DNA from: CADEDV01 sp036374495
GTDB lineage: Bacteria; Bacteroidota; Bacteroidia; Chitinophagales; Chitinophagaceae
DNA length: 14,599 nucleotides
Assembly (NCBI GenBank): GCA_965652975.1
Contig: CBFGYO010000105.1
Location: forward strand, 1-14,599
Direction: 5' to 3'
In this document: positions 1 to 7,381 of the stretch, in pieces
How the letters are laid out: each line of letters starts with the position of its first letter
Numbering within the stretch: the first letter of the stretch is position 1
Notes under the pieces: generated by a model
Database searches by the model: none
What the model saw: only the letters and a program-made list of their open reading frames with translations
What the model was told of the DNA's origin: nothing
Translations under genes and position numbers: made by a program

Positions 1-53
1 GCCTGAAATATCAATTCACGACGTTCAATGACTATTTGAGTCTACAACAATGT

Positions 54-94
54 TCACATTTTCACATTTTCATATTTCCACATTACCACATTTG
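54..94. repeat. A/T-rich CACATTTT-type short direct repeats
   Basis: Imperfect direct repeats of an 8-9 bp unit (CACATTTT, then CATATTTCC, ACATTACC, ACATTTGCC) end 3 bp before the stop codon of the TraB-family gene. The stretch is therefore the 3' flank of that minus-strand gene. I see no stem and no coding potential. Bases 1-53 to its left hold nothing I can assign; a short open frame there could be the tail of an upstream gene, but too little is present to tell. Confidence 0.55.
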
Positions 95-96
95 CC

Positions 97-1014
97 TTAG
101 ATTTCTTTAGTCTTAGAAAGCTTATTGTCAACGGGATCTACCTTATATCCTTCCTTACGCAACAATTGTATCACACCCTGGTCGCCTGGCAAATGCCCCG
201 CCCCTACGGCAATTACAAGCGATTTGCTTTTCATGAGTCCTTTTAGCTTTTGCACCCATGTACGGTTACGATTATACAGGAGTATATCGGTAAACGCTGA
301 GATACCGGCATCTGTCTTTAGTAGCATCGCTTCCAATTTGGCCAGGTCCTGGTCATTGTACGCCTGCAACATCTCCTTCATTTCCTTGCTGTCTTCATTC
401 TTATCTGCGTTCTCAATGTAGCTCACCAGTTGTTGCGCCTGGTATTTATACGGTATGCTATCCAGCATCCCGGCCTGGTAGCCCATAGTTTCAAGTCCTT
501 TGATGGTCTTCTTACTTTCCTTTGCGGCTTCCATTATCACCTGTTCCATAGCAGAAGATGCATCGCAGGGCAGGTCGCCCTGTTCAAGTGTTGAAGCCGC
601 CAGGATGGGTTTGAACGTTTCAAGCATGGAAAACGGAAGCAACGATTGACGCGCTTCAAAATAGTTTTTTACTTTTTCATAATCTTCCTTGCTCAAAAGA
701 TCCTGAAGCGTGGTATCTCCCGTCATCTTCATCTTGGGTATTACAGTCAGCATCTCCATCATATTGTCGAGATCTACTTCCAGGTATACTTCATCTGCAT
801 TGCTGATCGCTTTTTTCATATTGGGACTTAACACTGCATCGTCAGAACAAAGCATGTGAATGGTTCCAAACAGGTACGAAGGATTTGGCAAACCATTGCC
901 GCTTATCTTCCACAACAACGTATTATTGTTAGTCGCTTTTGGCAGTTCATTCTTTTGCGCACAACTGGCCAATGAAACCAGGCTCAGCATTAATCCGGCA
1001 CTCCATTTTTTCAT
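97..1014 (-). CDS. TraB/GumN-family lipoprotein
   Basis: This 305-residue protein belongs to the TraB/PrgY/GumN family (related to the Tiki metalloprotease fold), whose bacterial substrates are mostly unknown. The start at 1014 is chosen because it begins a lipoprotein signal peptide (MKKWSAGLML, lipobox LASC, lipidated Cys 18). A GTG 41 codons upstream would only prepend non-signal sequence. Family hallmarks are visible: the N-terminal GTIH at 50-53, YLEVD at 77-81, a central GLET motif, an RNRTW segment, and the C-terminal VGAGHLPGDQG motif starting at 270 with His 274. The two GxxH-type motifs are the proposed metal-binding sites of the family. The protein is expected to be anchored in the envelope by its lipid. 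It is transcribed alone; the gap to ubiD is 160 bp. Family assignment is solid, enzymatic role is not. Confidence 0.9.
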   Translation of the reverse strand: MKKWSAGLMLSLVSLASCAQKNELPKATNNNTLLWKISGNGLPNPSYLFGTIHMLCSDDAVLSPNMKKAISNADEVYLEVDLDNMMEMLTVIPKMKMTGDTTLQDLLSKEDYEKVKNYFEARQSLLPFSMLETFKPILAASTLEQGDLPCDASSAMEQVIMEAAKESKKTIKGLETMGYQAGMLDSIPYKYQAQQLVSYIENADKNEDSKEMKEMLQAYNDQDLAKLEAMLLKTDAGISAFTDILLYNRNRTWVQKLKGLMKSKSLVIAVGAGHLPGDQGVIQLLRKEGYKVDPVDNKLSKTKEI

Positions 1015-1150
1015 GACTATAAATTTTAAGCAAATTACCGAAAGAAAATGTGAAAAAGCGGAAATATGGGACTCGATAGCTATGTGTGGGAATTGATTTG
1101 GAAATTCATAACAAATGCAGGCTGCAATTATTCGCACATACCATCTTCAC

Positions 1151-1168
1151 ACCCGATAGCTATCGGGT
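1151..1168. repeat. 18-bp perfect palindrome at the ubiD 3' end
   Basis: The sequence acccgatagctatcgggt is its own reverse complement and lies 6 bp beyond the ubiD stop codon. As RNA it could form a 7-bp stem with an AGCT loop. No U-tract follows in the ubiD direction, so it is not a canonical intrinsic terminator. The 10-bp core CGATAGCTAT recurs at 1074-1083, upstream of the TraB-family gene, in a context that is no longer palindromic. Confidence 0.7.
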
Positions 1169-1174
1169 TTAACA

Positions 1175-3097
1175 TTAGTTTACTACGGCCTCAAGTCCAT
1201 ATTGCTGGTCCTTAAACTTAAGCGAAGGTGAAGGAATGAATGCTCCGATCCCAAGATCATCCCATTTCTTGTCAACTGCCGTGATGGTAGCTTCATCCGC
1301 CACAATGATATTAGGCCAGTCGCGCTGAAAATCATCATGCTCTTTCGTTTTCCTCGTGCCGTCAAGGCCCATACAGGCGTATTGCTTTCCGGGCAACGAT
1401 ATTGATGCACGTTGCACCAGGTGCGAATCTCTTTTGGGATCCAGGTTATTGCAAAAACGCCAGAGCGCCACGGCCAGGTCATTTGCATCCACGGTGTGCT
1501 CAACATACAAAATAAGCCGCACAGCTTCCAGTTCTTTCAATGCGGTGATTTGCTGGTGCAAAGTATTTATATGACCCCTTCTGTCCTTTTCCACAGAAAC
1601 AATGATACAGGGAATATGTTTCTGCAATAGTGAAGTATTAACAGATCGAATGGCTGGAAACTGCGACCAGAATGCTTTATCCCTTATCGCGCTAAAGTTG
1701 TTTGTAAATTGAATGTTGTCATCTCGCTCTTCATCAAATTTCATTGTTCCATCGATACACATTTTGCCACCAAAACCAAGCTTACTGCAACTGTGATCGA
1801 GTACATCCATCGGTCCTGCCGAAAAGTAAATATCAGTAACCGGGTTAAGGTTCTTTAAAATATAAATTGCCAGTGATTCATAATCCTGGATGGTAATTGC
1901 CTCGTCGGCAATTACGAGTATTTTATTAAACATCATTTGACCTGCGCCCCACATGGCATTCATTACTTTTTGTCCCTGACCGGCATAGTCTTTTTTAATT
2001 TTTGTGATCACCAGGTTGTGAAATACGCCCTCTACCGGCATATCCATATCCACTATCTCGGGTACCATCGTCATTTTAATAGGCGCCAGGAAAATTCTTT
2101 CTGTGGCTTTACCCAACCATGCGTCTTCCTGTGGAGGAATGCCGACGATGGTAGCCGGATAAACGGGATTCTTTTTGTGTGTTATTGCCGTGATATGAAA
2201 ACGTGGGTACCAATCGGGTAATGAATAATAACCGGTATGATCGCCAAAAGGACCTTCCCATATCAACTCATCACCGGGATCTACGTACCCTTCAATTACG
2301 AAATCTGCATCTGCCGGTACCTCTACTTCAGGCTGCGTAATACATTTTACAAGCTCCACCTTTTTTTTGCGAAGAAATCCTGCGAGCATATACTCATCCA
2401 CGTTTTCCGGTAAGGGTGCCGTTGCGGAATAAGCATACACGGGATCACCACCAAGTATAACGGCCACGGGCATCCGCTTTCCCAGCTTTTTATATTCGGA
2501 AAAATGCTTTGCGGACACTTTATGTTTGTGCCAGTGCATACCTGTAAGTGTTGGGCCAAACACCTGCATGCGATACATACCTACATTTCGCTGATTAGTA
2601 TGTGGATCCTTGGTATGAATAACGGGGAGGGTAACAAATGGGCCTCCGTCTTTCGGCCAACAGGTAATTACGGGAAGTTTAGTAATGTCAGGATCCTTCA
2701 TCACTACTTCCTGGCATTCACCTTTTCCCTTTTTTACGCGTGGCATCCAGCTTGCAAACTGTCCCAGGCGAGGTAGTAATTTCAGTTTATCAATAATATT
2801 TTCCTTGGGCGATGCAAGCAGTTTAAAAAGCGCCTCAATTTCTGCGGCTGTTTCATCAAGGTGTTGTACACCGAGTGCCATACACATGCGCTTCTCGCTA
2901 CCATATGCATTCATCAGTACCGGGAAGTCATAGCCTGTATTCTCAAACAACAAAGCTTTACCTCCATGCGGCGATTTGCTTACGCGATCCGTTATCTCAG
3001 CCATTTCGAGTTTGGGATCTACATAAGTTTTTATCCGCACAAGCTCACCGGCTTTATCCAATGCTTCAATAAATTGTTGCTGATTTTTCCAGGCCAT
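1175..3097 (-). CDS. UbiD-family decarboxylase (possible menaquinone-pathway type)
   Basis: This 640-residue protein belongs to the UbiD family of prenylated-FMN-dependent (de)carboxylases. The start at 3097 (MAWKNQQQF) fits the usual N-terminus and lies 12-13 bases downstream of a likely transcription start. A GTG 11 codons upstream would place the N-terminus across the promoter motif. Visible family features are RNVGMYRMQ near 170-178 with the conserved Arg at about 176, the His-rich MHWHKHK at 187-193, and the active-site block EGPFGDHTGYY at 281-291 (Glu 281 and Asp 286, as in E. coli UbiD-type enzymes). PPQEDAWLGKATERIF follows at about 321. It exceeds E. coli UbiD in length and resembles the long forms annotated as menaquinone biosynthesis decarboxylases. 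The substrate cannot be fixed from sequence alone. No UbiX-type prenyltransferase, needed for the cofactor, lies in this window. Family is certain, pathway is inferred. Confidence 0.9.
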   Translation of the reverse strand: MAWKNQQQFIEALDKAGELVRIKTYVDPKLEMAEITDRVSKSPHGGKALLFENTGYDFPVLMNAYGSEKRMCMALGVQHLDETAAEIEALFKLLASPKENIIDKLKLLPRLGQFASWMPRVKKGKGECQEVVMKDPDITKLPVITCWPKDGGPFVTLPVIHTKDPHTNQRNVGMYRMQVFGPTLTGMHWHKHKVSAKHFSEYKKLGKRMPVAVILGGDPVYAYSATAPLPENVDEYMLAGFLRKKKVELVKCITQPEVEVPADADFVIEGYVDPGDELIWEGPFGDHTGYYSLPDWYPRFHITAITHKKNPVYPATIVGIPPQEDAWLGKATERIFLAPIKMTMVPEIVDMDMPVEGVFHNLVITKIKKDYAGQGQKVMNAMWGAGQMMFNKILVIADEAITIQDYESLAIYILKNLNPVTDIYFSAGPMDVLDHSCSKLGFGGKMCIDGTMKFDEERDDNIQFTNNFSAIRDKAFWSQFPAIRSVNTSLLQKHIPCIIVSVEKDRRGHINTLHQQITALKELEAVRLILYVEHTVDANDLAVALWRFCNNLDPKRDSHLVQRASISLPGKQYACMGLDGTRKTKEHDDFQRDWPNIIVADEATITAVDKKWDDLGIGAFIPSPSLKFKDQQYGLEAVVN

Positions 3098-3115
3098 GTT
3101 AATGTATAAACTGCG

Positions 3116-3123
3116 CAAAGTTA
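3116..3123 (-). promoter_or_regulatory. Probable -7 promoter element of ubiD
   Basis: On the minus strand this reads TAACTTTG, an exact match to the Bacteroidota -7 consensus TAnnTTTG. Transcription would start near 3109, giving a leader of about 12 bases to the ATG at 3097. No good -33 TTTG is seen; that position falls in the arm of the neighbouring hairpin repeat. Confidence 0.55.
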
Positions 3124-3142
3124 CGACCACACGGAATAAAGG

Positions 3143-3235
3143 AGATAAAAGATATAAACTAAAAGATAAAAGTTGTATTCAATCGGAGTCTCCGACTGGA
3201 CACAACTTTTATTTTTTATCTTTTAACTTTTATCT
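3143..3235. repeat. Long-hairpin repeat, copy A
   Basis: This 93-bp near-palindrome has a left arm at 3143-3176 and a right arm at 3202-3235, pairing at about 29 of 34 positions. Each arm is four 7-bp units of AGATAAA type followed by AGTTGT. The centre carries an inner hairpin with stem TCGGAG / CTCCGA. It lies 21 bp beyond the stop codon of the DUF6089-like gene at 3257 and 45 bp upstream of the ubiD start. It is one of four relatives in this window (A-D) with the same length and layout. A terminator or 3'-end stabiliser role for the barrel gene is inferred from position and structure. Confidence 0.85.
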
Positions 3236-3256
3236 ATAGTGACATTTGCTTCATAG

Positions 3257-4120
3257 TTAATACACGTTTACGGGGCAGCCCGTCTTGCTTTTGCCGCCGC
3301 CACGTGCACCGTTACCACCTCCGCCACCGAGGCGGTAGGTTATATGAAGCCCGGTGAAGTAATAATAATCTTTATTCTTTTCGCCCCCGCGTTGTGCACC
3401 TTTCTGGGGATAGTTTGGATCACCTGTTGGAACTTCATCACCTCGGTACGACATGTCGACGGCAAGCTGGCCTCGCGCAGCCAGTAAATCATTTGGATCT
3501 GCATATGTAGTGCTTACATCATCAAAATGATCGGTGAATAATTTCCTTAAGCCGCCTTCCAATCCAATACGCAGGTTATCGTTGACTGCAAATTTTATCC
3601 CGCCGCCAAATGGCAGCGCTATCTGTGTAAGACTATAAGCTTCTCGTCCTTCATAACCCAGCAACCCCTGCCCTTCCGTGCTTAGGGGTTTGAGGTAGAT
3701 CTTTTCATCGGTACCATTATAAGCATATGGATTGTAATGGTACAATGCAAGTCCGCCAAAAATATAAGGTGAATAACGACGGTCGTATAAATTGAAAACA
3801 TAATACTCTCCAATTACACTGAACTCCCACAACTGCGTTTCGAACGAAAGATTACGTTTTATCAATTCCTCGTTATCGCTAAAACGGTCGGCGCCACCCA
3901 CGACTGCATAGGTAAAGCCGGCCCTTAGCATCACCTGGTCCTTTAGTTCATAATTGGCGGTCAGCCCAATTGCTCCATTTGTAACTTTTTTGGGGAATAT
4001 TTTTTCCGTCAGGTCACCATTATATGCCGCGAGACCACCAAAAAGCCCAAGATGAAGGCGTTGCGCATGGGAATTTACGGTGGTGACTACCAAAAGAAGG
4101 AGTAAGAGTTTAATCCGCAT
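3257..4120 (-). CDS. DUF6089/PorG-like outer-membrane beta-barrel protein
   Basis: This 287-residue protein starts with a clear Sec signal peptide (basic MRIK, leucine-rich core, cleavage likely after SHA at residue 19). It then shows alternating hydrophobic/polar strands typical of a small outer-membrane barrel. Landmarks are the early YNGDL motif at 33-37, PLSTEGQGL at 145-153, DDVST at 200-204, MSYRGDEVP at 223-231 and YYFTG at 253-257. These match my recollection of the Bacteroidota DUF6089 group, which includes the type IX secretion protein PorG. A role in secretion is not shown here. The C-terminus is unusual: a Gly-rich tail (about 265-276) ending KTGCPVNVY. It is a diverged tandem paralogue of the gene at 4212-5087, 91 bp upstream, but has its own promoter motif. 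Hairpin repeat A follows its stop. Confidence 0.75.
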   Translation of the reverse strand: MRIKLLLLLLVVTTVNSHAQRLHLGLFGGLAAYNGDLTEKIFPKKVTNGAIGLTANYELKDQVMLRAGFTYAVVGGADRFSDNEELIKRNLSFETQLWEFSVIGEYYVFNLYDRRYSPYIFGGLALYHYNPYAYNGTDEKIYLKPLSTEGQGLLGYEGREAYSLTQIALPFGGGIKFAVNDNLRIGLEGGLRKLFTDHFDDVSTTYADPNDLLAARGQLAVDMSYRGDEVPTGDPNYPQKGAQRGGEKNKDYYYFTGLHITYRLGGGGGNGARGGGKSKTGCPVNVY

Positions 4121-4146
4121 GGTTTTGTGATTGACAAACGGTATAG

Positions 4147-4154
4147 CAAATTTA
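4147..4154 (-). promoter_or_regulatory. Probable -7 promoter element of the downstream barrel gene
   Basis: On the minus strand this reads TAAATTTG, matching TAnnTTTG exactly. The implied transcription start near 4141 is about 20 bases from the ATG at 4120. This suggests the second barrel gene can be transcribed independently of its upstream paralogue. No convincing -33 element was found. Confidence 0.55.
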
Positions 4155-4211
4155 AGGCCGCGTTGTCTGTGCCATGCTGGAATAACGAGTAATTAACCCT
4201 TTGAAGCGGAA

Positions 4212-5087
4212 TTATTGTATCCGTCTCGGACACCGTATGCTATACGAGCCGTGTATCCTGTCGGTAGAACGAAACATTTTTCCAATTGCGCTGAGTTTAA
4301 CAGTCATGGTAATACCTGTAAAGTAATACCAGTCCATTTCTGAAGGAGTACCCCTCTGTTCGCCATGCACGGGGTATGACTGCACTCCACCGGGTACTTC
4401 ATCACCACGGTACGACATTTCAACTGCCTTTGCGCCCTTTGCCCTTAATAATGCATCACGGTCAACAAAGTGAGTACTTACATCATCGATATAATCTGTA
4501 AAACTCTTTCGTTGAGTAAATTCGATACCTACCTGCACATTGTCGGACACGGCTACTCTTAAACCACCTCCAAACATCAGTGCCAAGTGGTAAAAACCAT
4601 ATGACTTTTGACCCGGGTATTCAGGTAATCCCTGGCCCTCTGTACTCAGTGGTTGTAGAAAGGTTTTGTTCCCATTATTGTCATATGCCCAGGGATTGGA
4701 GCGAAACACTGCAATACCGCCCAATAAGTATGGCGCAAACTGATGTGCCGGTATATTTAATTCCAGCCCGAGATTTGCCTCGGTAATGGAGTTGTAGAAA
4801 CTAAGGTTACGGGGTTTCAGGTAGTCCCGGTTATACCGGTCCGCTGCTTCAATCTTGCCTGCCTGGATGCCAACCCTTGCTGTAAACCAGCGATTAATGG
4901 GTTTTCGCAAACTAAGTCCAACAGAAAAATGTGAATGCGCGAATGTAAAACTGTTAGGATTCAGGTCGCCCTGGTAGTTAATCAGGCCGGTAAAAAGCGA
5001 TAGACTGGCTTCTTTTGAAAAATCCTGCGCAGCAGTCCGCAATAAAAATGCAAGGCAGCAGCCTGTTAAGGTTAATACGTGTTTCAA
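4212..5087 (-). CDS. DUF6089/PorG-like outer-membrane beta-barrel protein, TTG start
   Basis: This is a 291-residue paralogue of the protein at 3257-4120. The reading frame stays open to 5354 but has no usable ATG before the mature domain. Starting at the TTG at 5087 gives a good signal peptide (MKHVLTLTGCCLAFLLRTAA, cleavage before Gln 21). The longer GTG-initiated reading would run through the promoter region and into the divergent M13 gene. Shared landmarks are YQGDL at 38-42, PLSTEGQGL at 146-154, DDVST at 201-205, MSYRGDEVP at 224-232 and YYFTG at 254-258. Like its paralogue it ends with a Cys-Pro near the C-terminus (SIRCPRRIQ) but lacks the Gly-rich tail. It is predicted to sit in the outer membrane, with no specific function recognised. 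The family call is fairly firm; the TTG start is inferred from signal peptide and promoter placement. Confidence 0.75.
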   Translation of the reverse strand: MKHVLTLTGCCLAFLLRTAAQDFSKEASLSLFTGLINYQGDLNPNSFTFAHSHFSVGLSLRKPINRWFTARVGIQAGKIEAADRYNRDYLKPRNLSFYNSITEANLGLELNIPAHQFAPYLLGGIAVFRSNPWAYDNNGNKTFLQPLSTEGQGLPEYPGQKSYGFYHLALMFGGGLRVAVSDNVQVGIEFTQRKSFTDYIDDVSTHFVDRDALLRAKGAKAVEMSYRGDEVPGGVQSYPVHGEQRGTPSEMDWYYFTGITMTVKLSAIGKMFRSTDRIHGSYSIRCPRRIQ

Positions 5088-5111
5088 TAGGTTTGGGTTT
5101 ATCGTGGCTCG

Positions 5112-5119
5112 CGAAAATA
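5112..5119 (-). promoter_or_regulatory. Candidate -7 element of the TTG-start barrel gene
   Basis: The minus strand reads TATTTTCG, one mismatch from TAnnTTTG. Transcription would begin near 5106, about 18 bases before the TTG at 5087, which supports that start. The 142-bp gap 5088-5229 must hold divergent promoters for this gene and the M13 peptidase. On the plus strand TACTTTTA (5202-5209) is a weaker candidate for the latter. Confidence 0.35.
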
Positions 5120-5229
5120 ATCGCTTGCCAATACAAAAACGCCGACATGCTTCGAATGTTATCCACTTGTCACATTTTTTCCTTCGAACAACTGATTTGG
5201 TTACTTTTAAAAAAACTAAATCGTCGACT

Positions 5230-7275
5230 ATGGATGTGAAAAATATATGCCTTACTGCTTTAGTAGCAATGGCTTTCGCGGGCTGCGAAACCAGGACTGT
5301 CAATAAAACGACGGGCACTAAAAAGGATGTGCTGATTGAAAATTTAGACTCCACAGTTCACCCTGGCAAGGATTTTTTTATGTACGCCAATGGGCAATGG
5401 ATCAAAAACAACCCGATACCCGGCGACCAGGGAAGCTGGGGCATTGCTCACCTGGTGGTGGAAGAAAACCTGAAGCGCCTGCGCGAGATTTCAGAAAAAT
5501 CGGCTGCGGCTAACGGGGCGAAAGGTTCCGTAGAACAAAAAATTGGTGACTTCTGGGCCATGGCAATGGATAGCGCAAAGATTGAAGCTGATGGACTGAA
5601 ACCGTTGCAACCTTTGCTCGATAAGATAAATGCCATCAACGATAGTAAAACTTTATTGTCCACCGTTGCTGAGTTAAAAAAATCAGGGTCCTCCACACTG
5701 TTCAGTGATTATATATTGCAGGATGATAAGAATAGTGAAGTGATGGCATATAAACTGGCCCAGGGTGGGCTGGGATTGCCGGAACGCGAATATTATTTCA
5801 AAACGGATAGCGCTACCAATAATATTCGTCAAAAATATGAACAACACATTGCGTTGATGCTAACCATGGCGGGCGAAGACAGTGTAACCGCTAAAACTTC
5901 AGCAAAGAATATTCTTGCCCTCGAAACAAGACTTGCAAAAGCCAGTCGCAAGCTCGCCGACCTGCGTGATCCATATGCCAATTACAATAAAATGGCCATC
6001 GCCGAGCTGCCACGAATGGCACCGGGTATTGATTGGCCGTTATTTCTTCAAACTACGGGTATAAAGAGTATCGACTCTGTGATCGTGGGGCAGCCCGAAT
6101 TTTTCAAGGCCCTTGACGATGCATTAAAAACAATCCCGCTGAACGATTGGAAGGCTTATATAAAATATAATGTTATCAAGGATTTTTCCGGCGCACTCCC
6201 GGATAAGTTTGGTATTGCCGCTTTCAATTTCAACAAATTATTTACCGGGGCCAAAGAAAGAAGACCGAGGTGGAAACGAGTAATACAAAGCGAAGAAAAT
6301 GTAATGGGCGAAATGCTTGGGCAATTATATGTGAAAGAATTTTTCAACGAAAAGGCCAAGCAGCGTTATGAAAACCTGGTGGAAGCAATACGGGAGGCTT
6401 TGAAAGAAAGGATTGGCAGGCTGGAATGGATGGGCGACAGCACCAAGCAAAAAGCGTATGCCAAGCTACAGTCGATGAAAAAGAAAGTGGGTTATCCGGA
6501 TAAATGGAAAGATTTTTCAGCGATGGAAATCGGCCGCGATAGTTATTTGCAAAACCTGATAAATGCCAACAGGTGGTGGCATCAATACGAAGTAAACAAA
6601 CTGGGTAAACCCGTAAACCGCGACGAATGGGTGATGTCACCACAAACGTATAATGCTTATTACAATGCATCCAACAATGAAATTGTTTTACCTGCCGGCA
6701 TTTTTACTGTACCCGGCGCGCGTGACGAAGAACTGGACGATGCTCTTGTATACGGTTATGCCGGAGCATCTACCATCGGGCACGAGATAACCCATGGTTT
6801 TGACGACGAAGGCCGACAATATGATGCGAAAGGTAATCTGGTGAGCTGGTGGACAAAGAAAGATGAGGAAGAATTCAAGAAGCGGGCTGAAGTGATGGTA
6901 AAACAATTCGACGAATACGAGCCGTTGCCCGGTTACCATATCAATGGCAAAGCCACGCTCGGAGAAAATATCGCTGACCTTGGTGGTATACTATTAGGGA
7001 TAGAAGCTTTCAAGAAAACCGAGCAGTACAAAAAAGGTGAAAAAATCAATGGCCTTGATCCCATGCAGCGTTATTTCCTCGGTTATGCATTGGGTTGGCT
7101 GGGACATACCAGCGATGAACAATTGAGGAATCGATTACTATCAGATGTGCATTCGCCCGGCAAATACAGGGTAAACGGTCCTTTTGTCGACGTAGATGAG
7201 TTTTATACCACATTCAACGTTAAGCCCGGTGACGCCATGTATAGGGCAGATAGCTTGCGAGTTAAAATATGGTAA
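5230..7275 (+). CDS. M13-family zinc metallopeptidase lipoprotein (neprilysin/PepO-like)
   Basis: This 681-residue endopeptidase belongs to the neprilysin/PepO (M13) family, which cleaves peptides on the amino side of hydrophobic residues. The ATG at 5230 opens a lipoprotein signal peptide with lipobox AFAGC (Cys 19). A GTG at 5104 would add 42 non-signal residues across the promoter region, so it is rejected. The large N-terminal helical lobe begins near DFFMYANGQWIKNNPIP. The catalytic lobe shows NAYYN at 475-479, the zinc motif HEITH at 518-522 (His 518, Glu 519, His 522), and GENIADLGG from 578 with the third zinc ligand Glu 579 and Asp 583. All key residues are present and the length is usual for the family. 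It is expected to be lipid-anchored in the envelope, degrading peptides outside the cytoplasm. It is divergent from the barrel genes and convergent with the dipeptide epimerase across hairpin repeat B. Confidence 0.95.
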   Translation: MDVKNICLTALVAMAFAGCETRTVNKTTGTKKDVLIENLDSTVHPGKDFFMYANGQWIKNNPIPGDQGSWGIAHLVVEENLKRLREISEKSAAANGAKGSVEQKIGDFWAMAMDSAKIEADGLKPLQPLLDKINAINDSKTLLSTVAELKKSGSSTLFSDYILQDDKNSEVMAYKLAQGGLGLPEREYYFKTDSATNNIRQKYEQHIALMLTMAGEDSVTAKTSAKNILALETRLAKASRKLADLRDPYANYNKMAIAELPRMAPGIDWPLFLQTTGIKSIDSVIVGQPEFFKALDDALKTIPLNDWKAYIKYNVIKDFSGALPDKFGIAAFNFNKLFTGAKERRPRWKRVIQSEENVMGEMLGQLYVKEFFNEKAKQRYENLVEAIREALKERIGRLEWMGDSTKQKAYAKLQSMKKKVGYPDKWKDFSAMEIGRDSYLQNLINANRWWHQYEVNKLGKPVNRDEWVMSPQTYNAYYNASNNEIVLPAGIFTVPGARDEELDDALVYGYAGASTIGHEITHGFDDEGRQYDAKGNLVSWWTKKDEEEFKKRAEVMVKQFDEYEPLPGYHINGKATLGENIADLGGILLGIEAFKKTEQYKKGEKINGLDPMQRYFLGYALGWLGHTSDEQLRNRLLSDVHSPGKYRVNGPFVDVDEFYTTFNVKPGDAMYRADSLRVKIW

Positions 7276-7287
7276 GAGAGAGATATA

Positions 7288-7381
7288 AGATAAAAGTTAA
7301 AAGATAAAAGATAAAAAGTTGTATTCAATCGGAGAAACCGACTAGATACAACTTTTATCTTTTATCTTTTAACTTTTATCT
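7288..7381. repeat. Long-hairpin repeat, copy B (between convergent genes)
   Basis: This is the best-paired copy. The left arm from 7288 and the right arm ending at 7381 are complementary over about 36 bp with a single bulged A. Each arm has four 7-bp units (AGATAAA, AGTTAAA, AGATAAA, AGATAAA) followed by AGTTGTAT. The core contains TCGG / CCGA around an AGAAA loop. It starts 12 bp after the M13 stop codon. Its right end contains the stop codon (7376-7378) and last Arg codon of the convergent epimerase. Either strand's transcript would fold the same way, so a bidirectional terminator is the simplest reading. Confidence 0.9.

Noticed and set aside
1..53. Tail of an upstream protein-coding gene
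   Set aside because: Short open frames exist, but there is too little sequence to distinguish a gene end from intergenic DNA.
5088..5354. N-terminal extension of the upstream barrel gene to a GTG at 5354
   Set aside because: It would overlap the divergent M13 coding region by over 120 bp and hide the signal peptide internally. The TTG at 5087 gives a proper signal peptide.
7288..7381. Recent transposition of the hairpin element as a MITE
   Set aside because: I looked for flanking target-site duplications at all four copies and found none that were convincing, and no transposase is present. An ancient MITE origin remains possible but is unsupported here.
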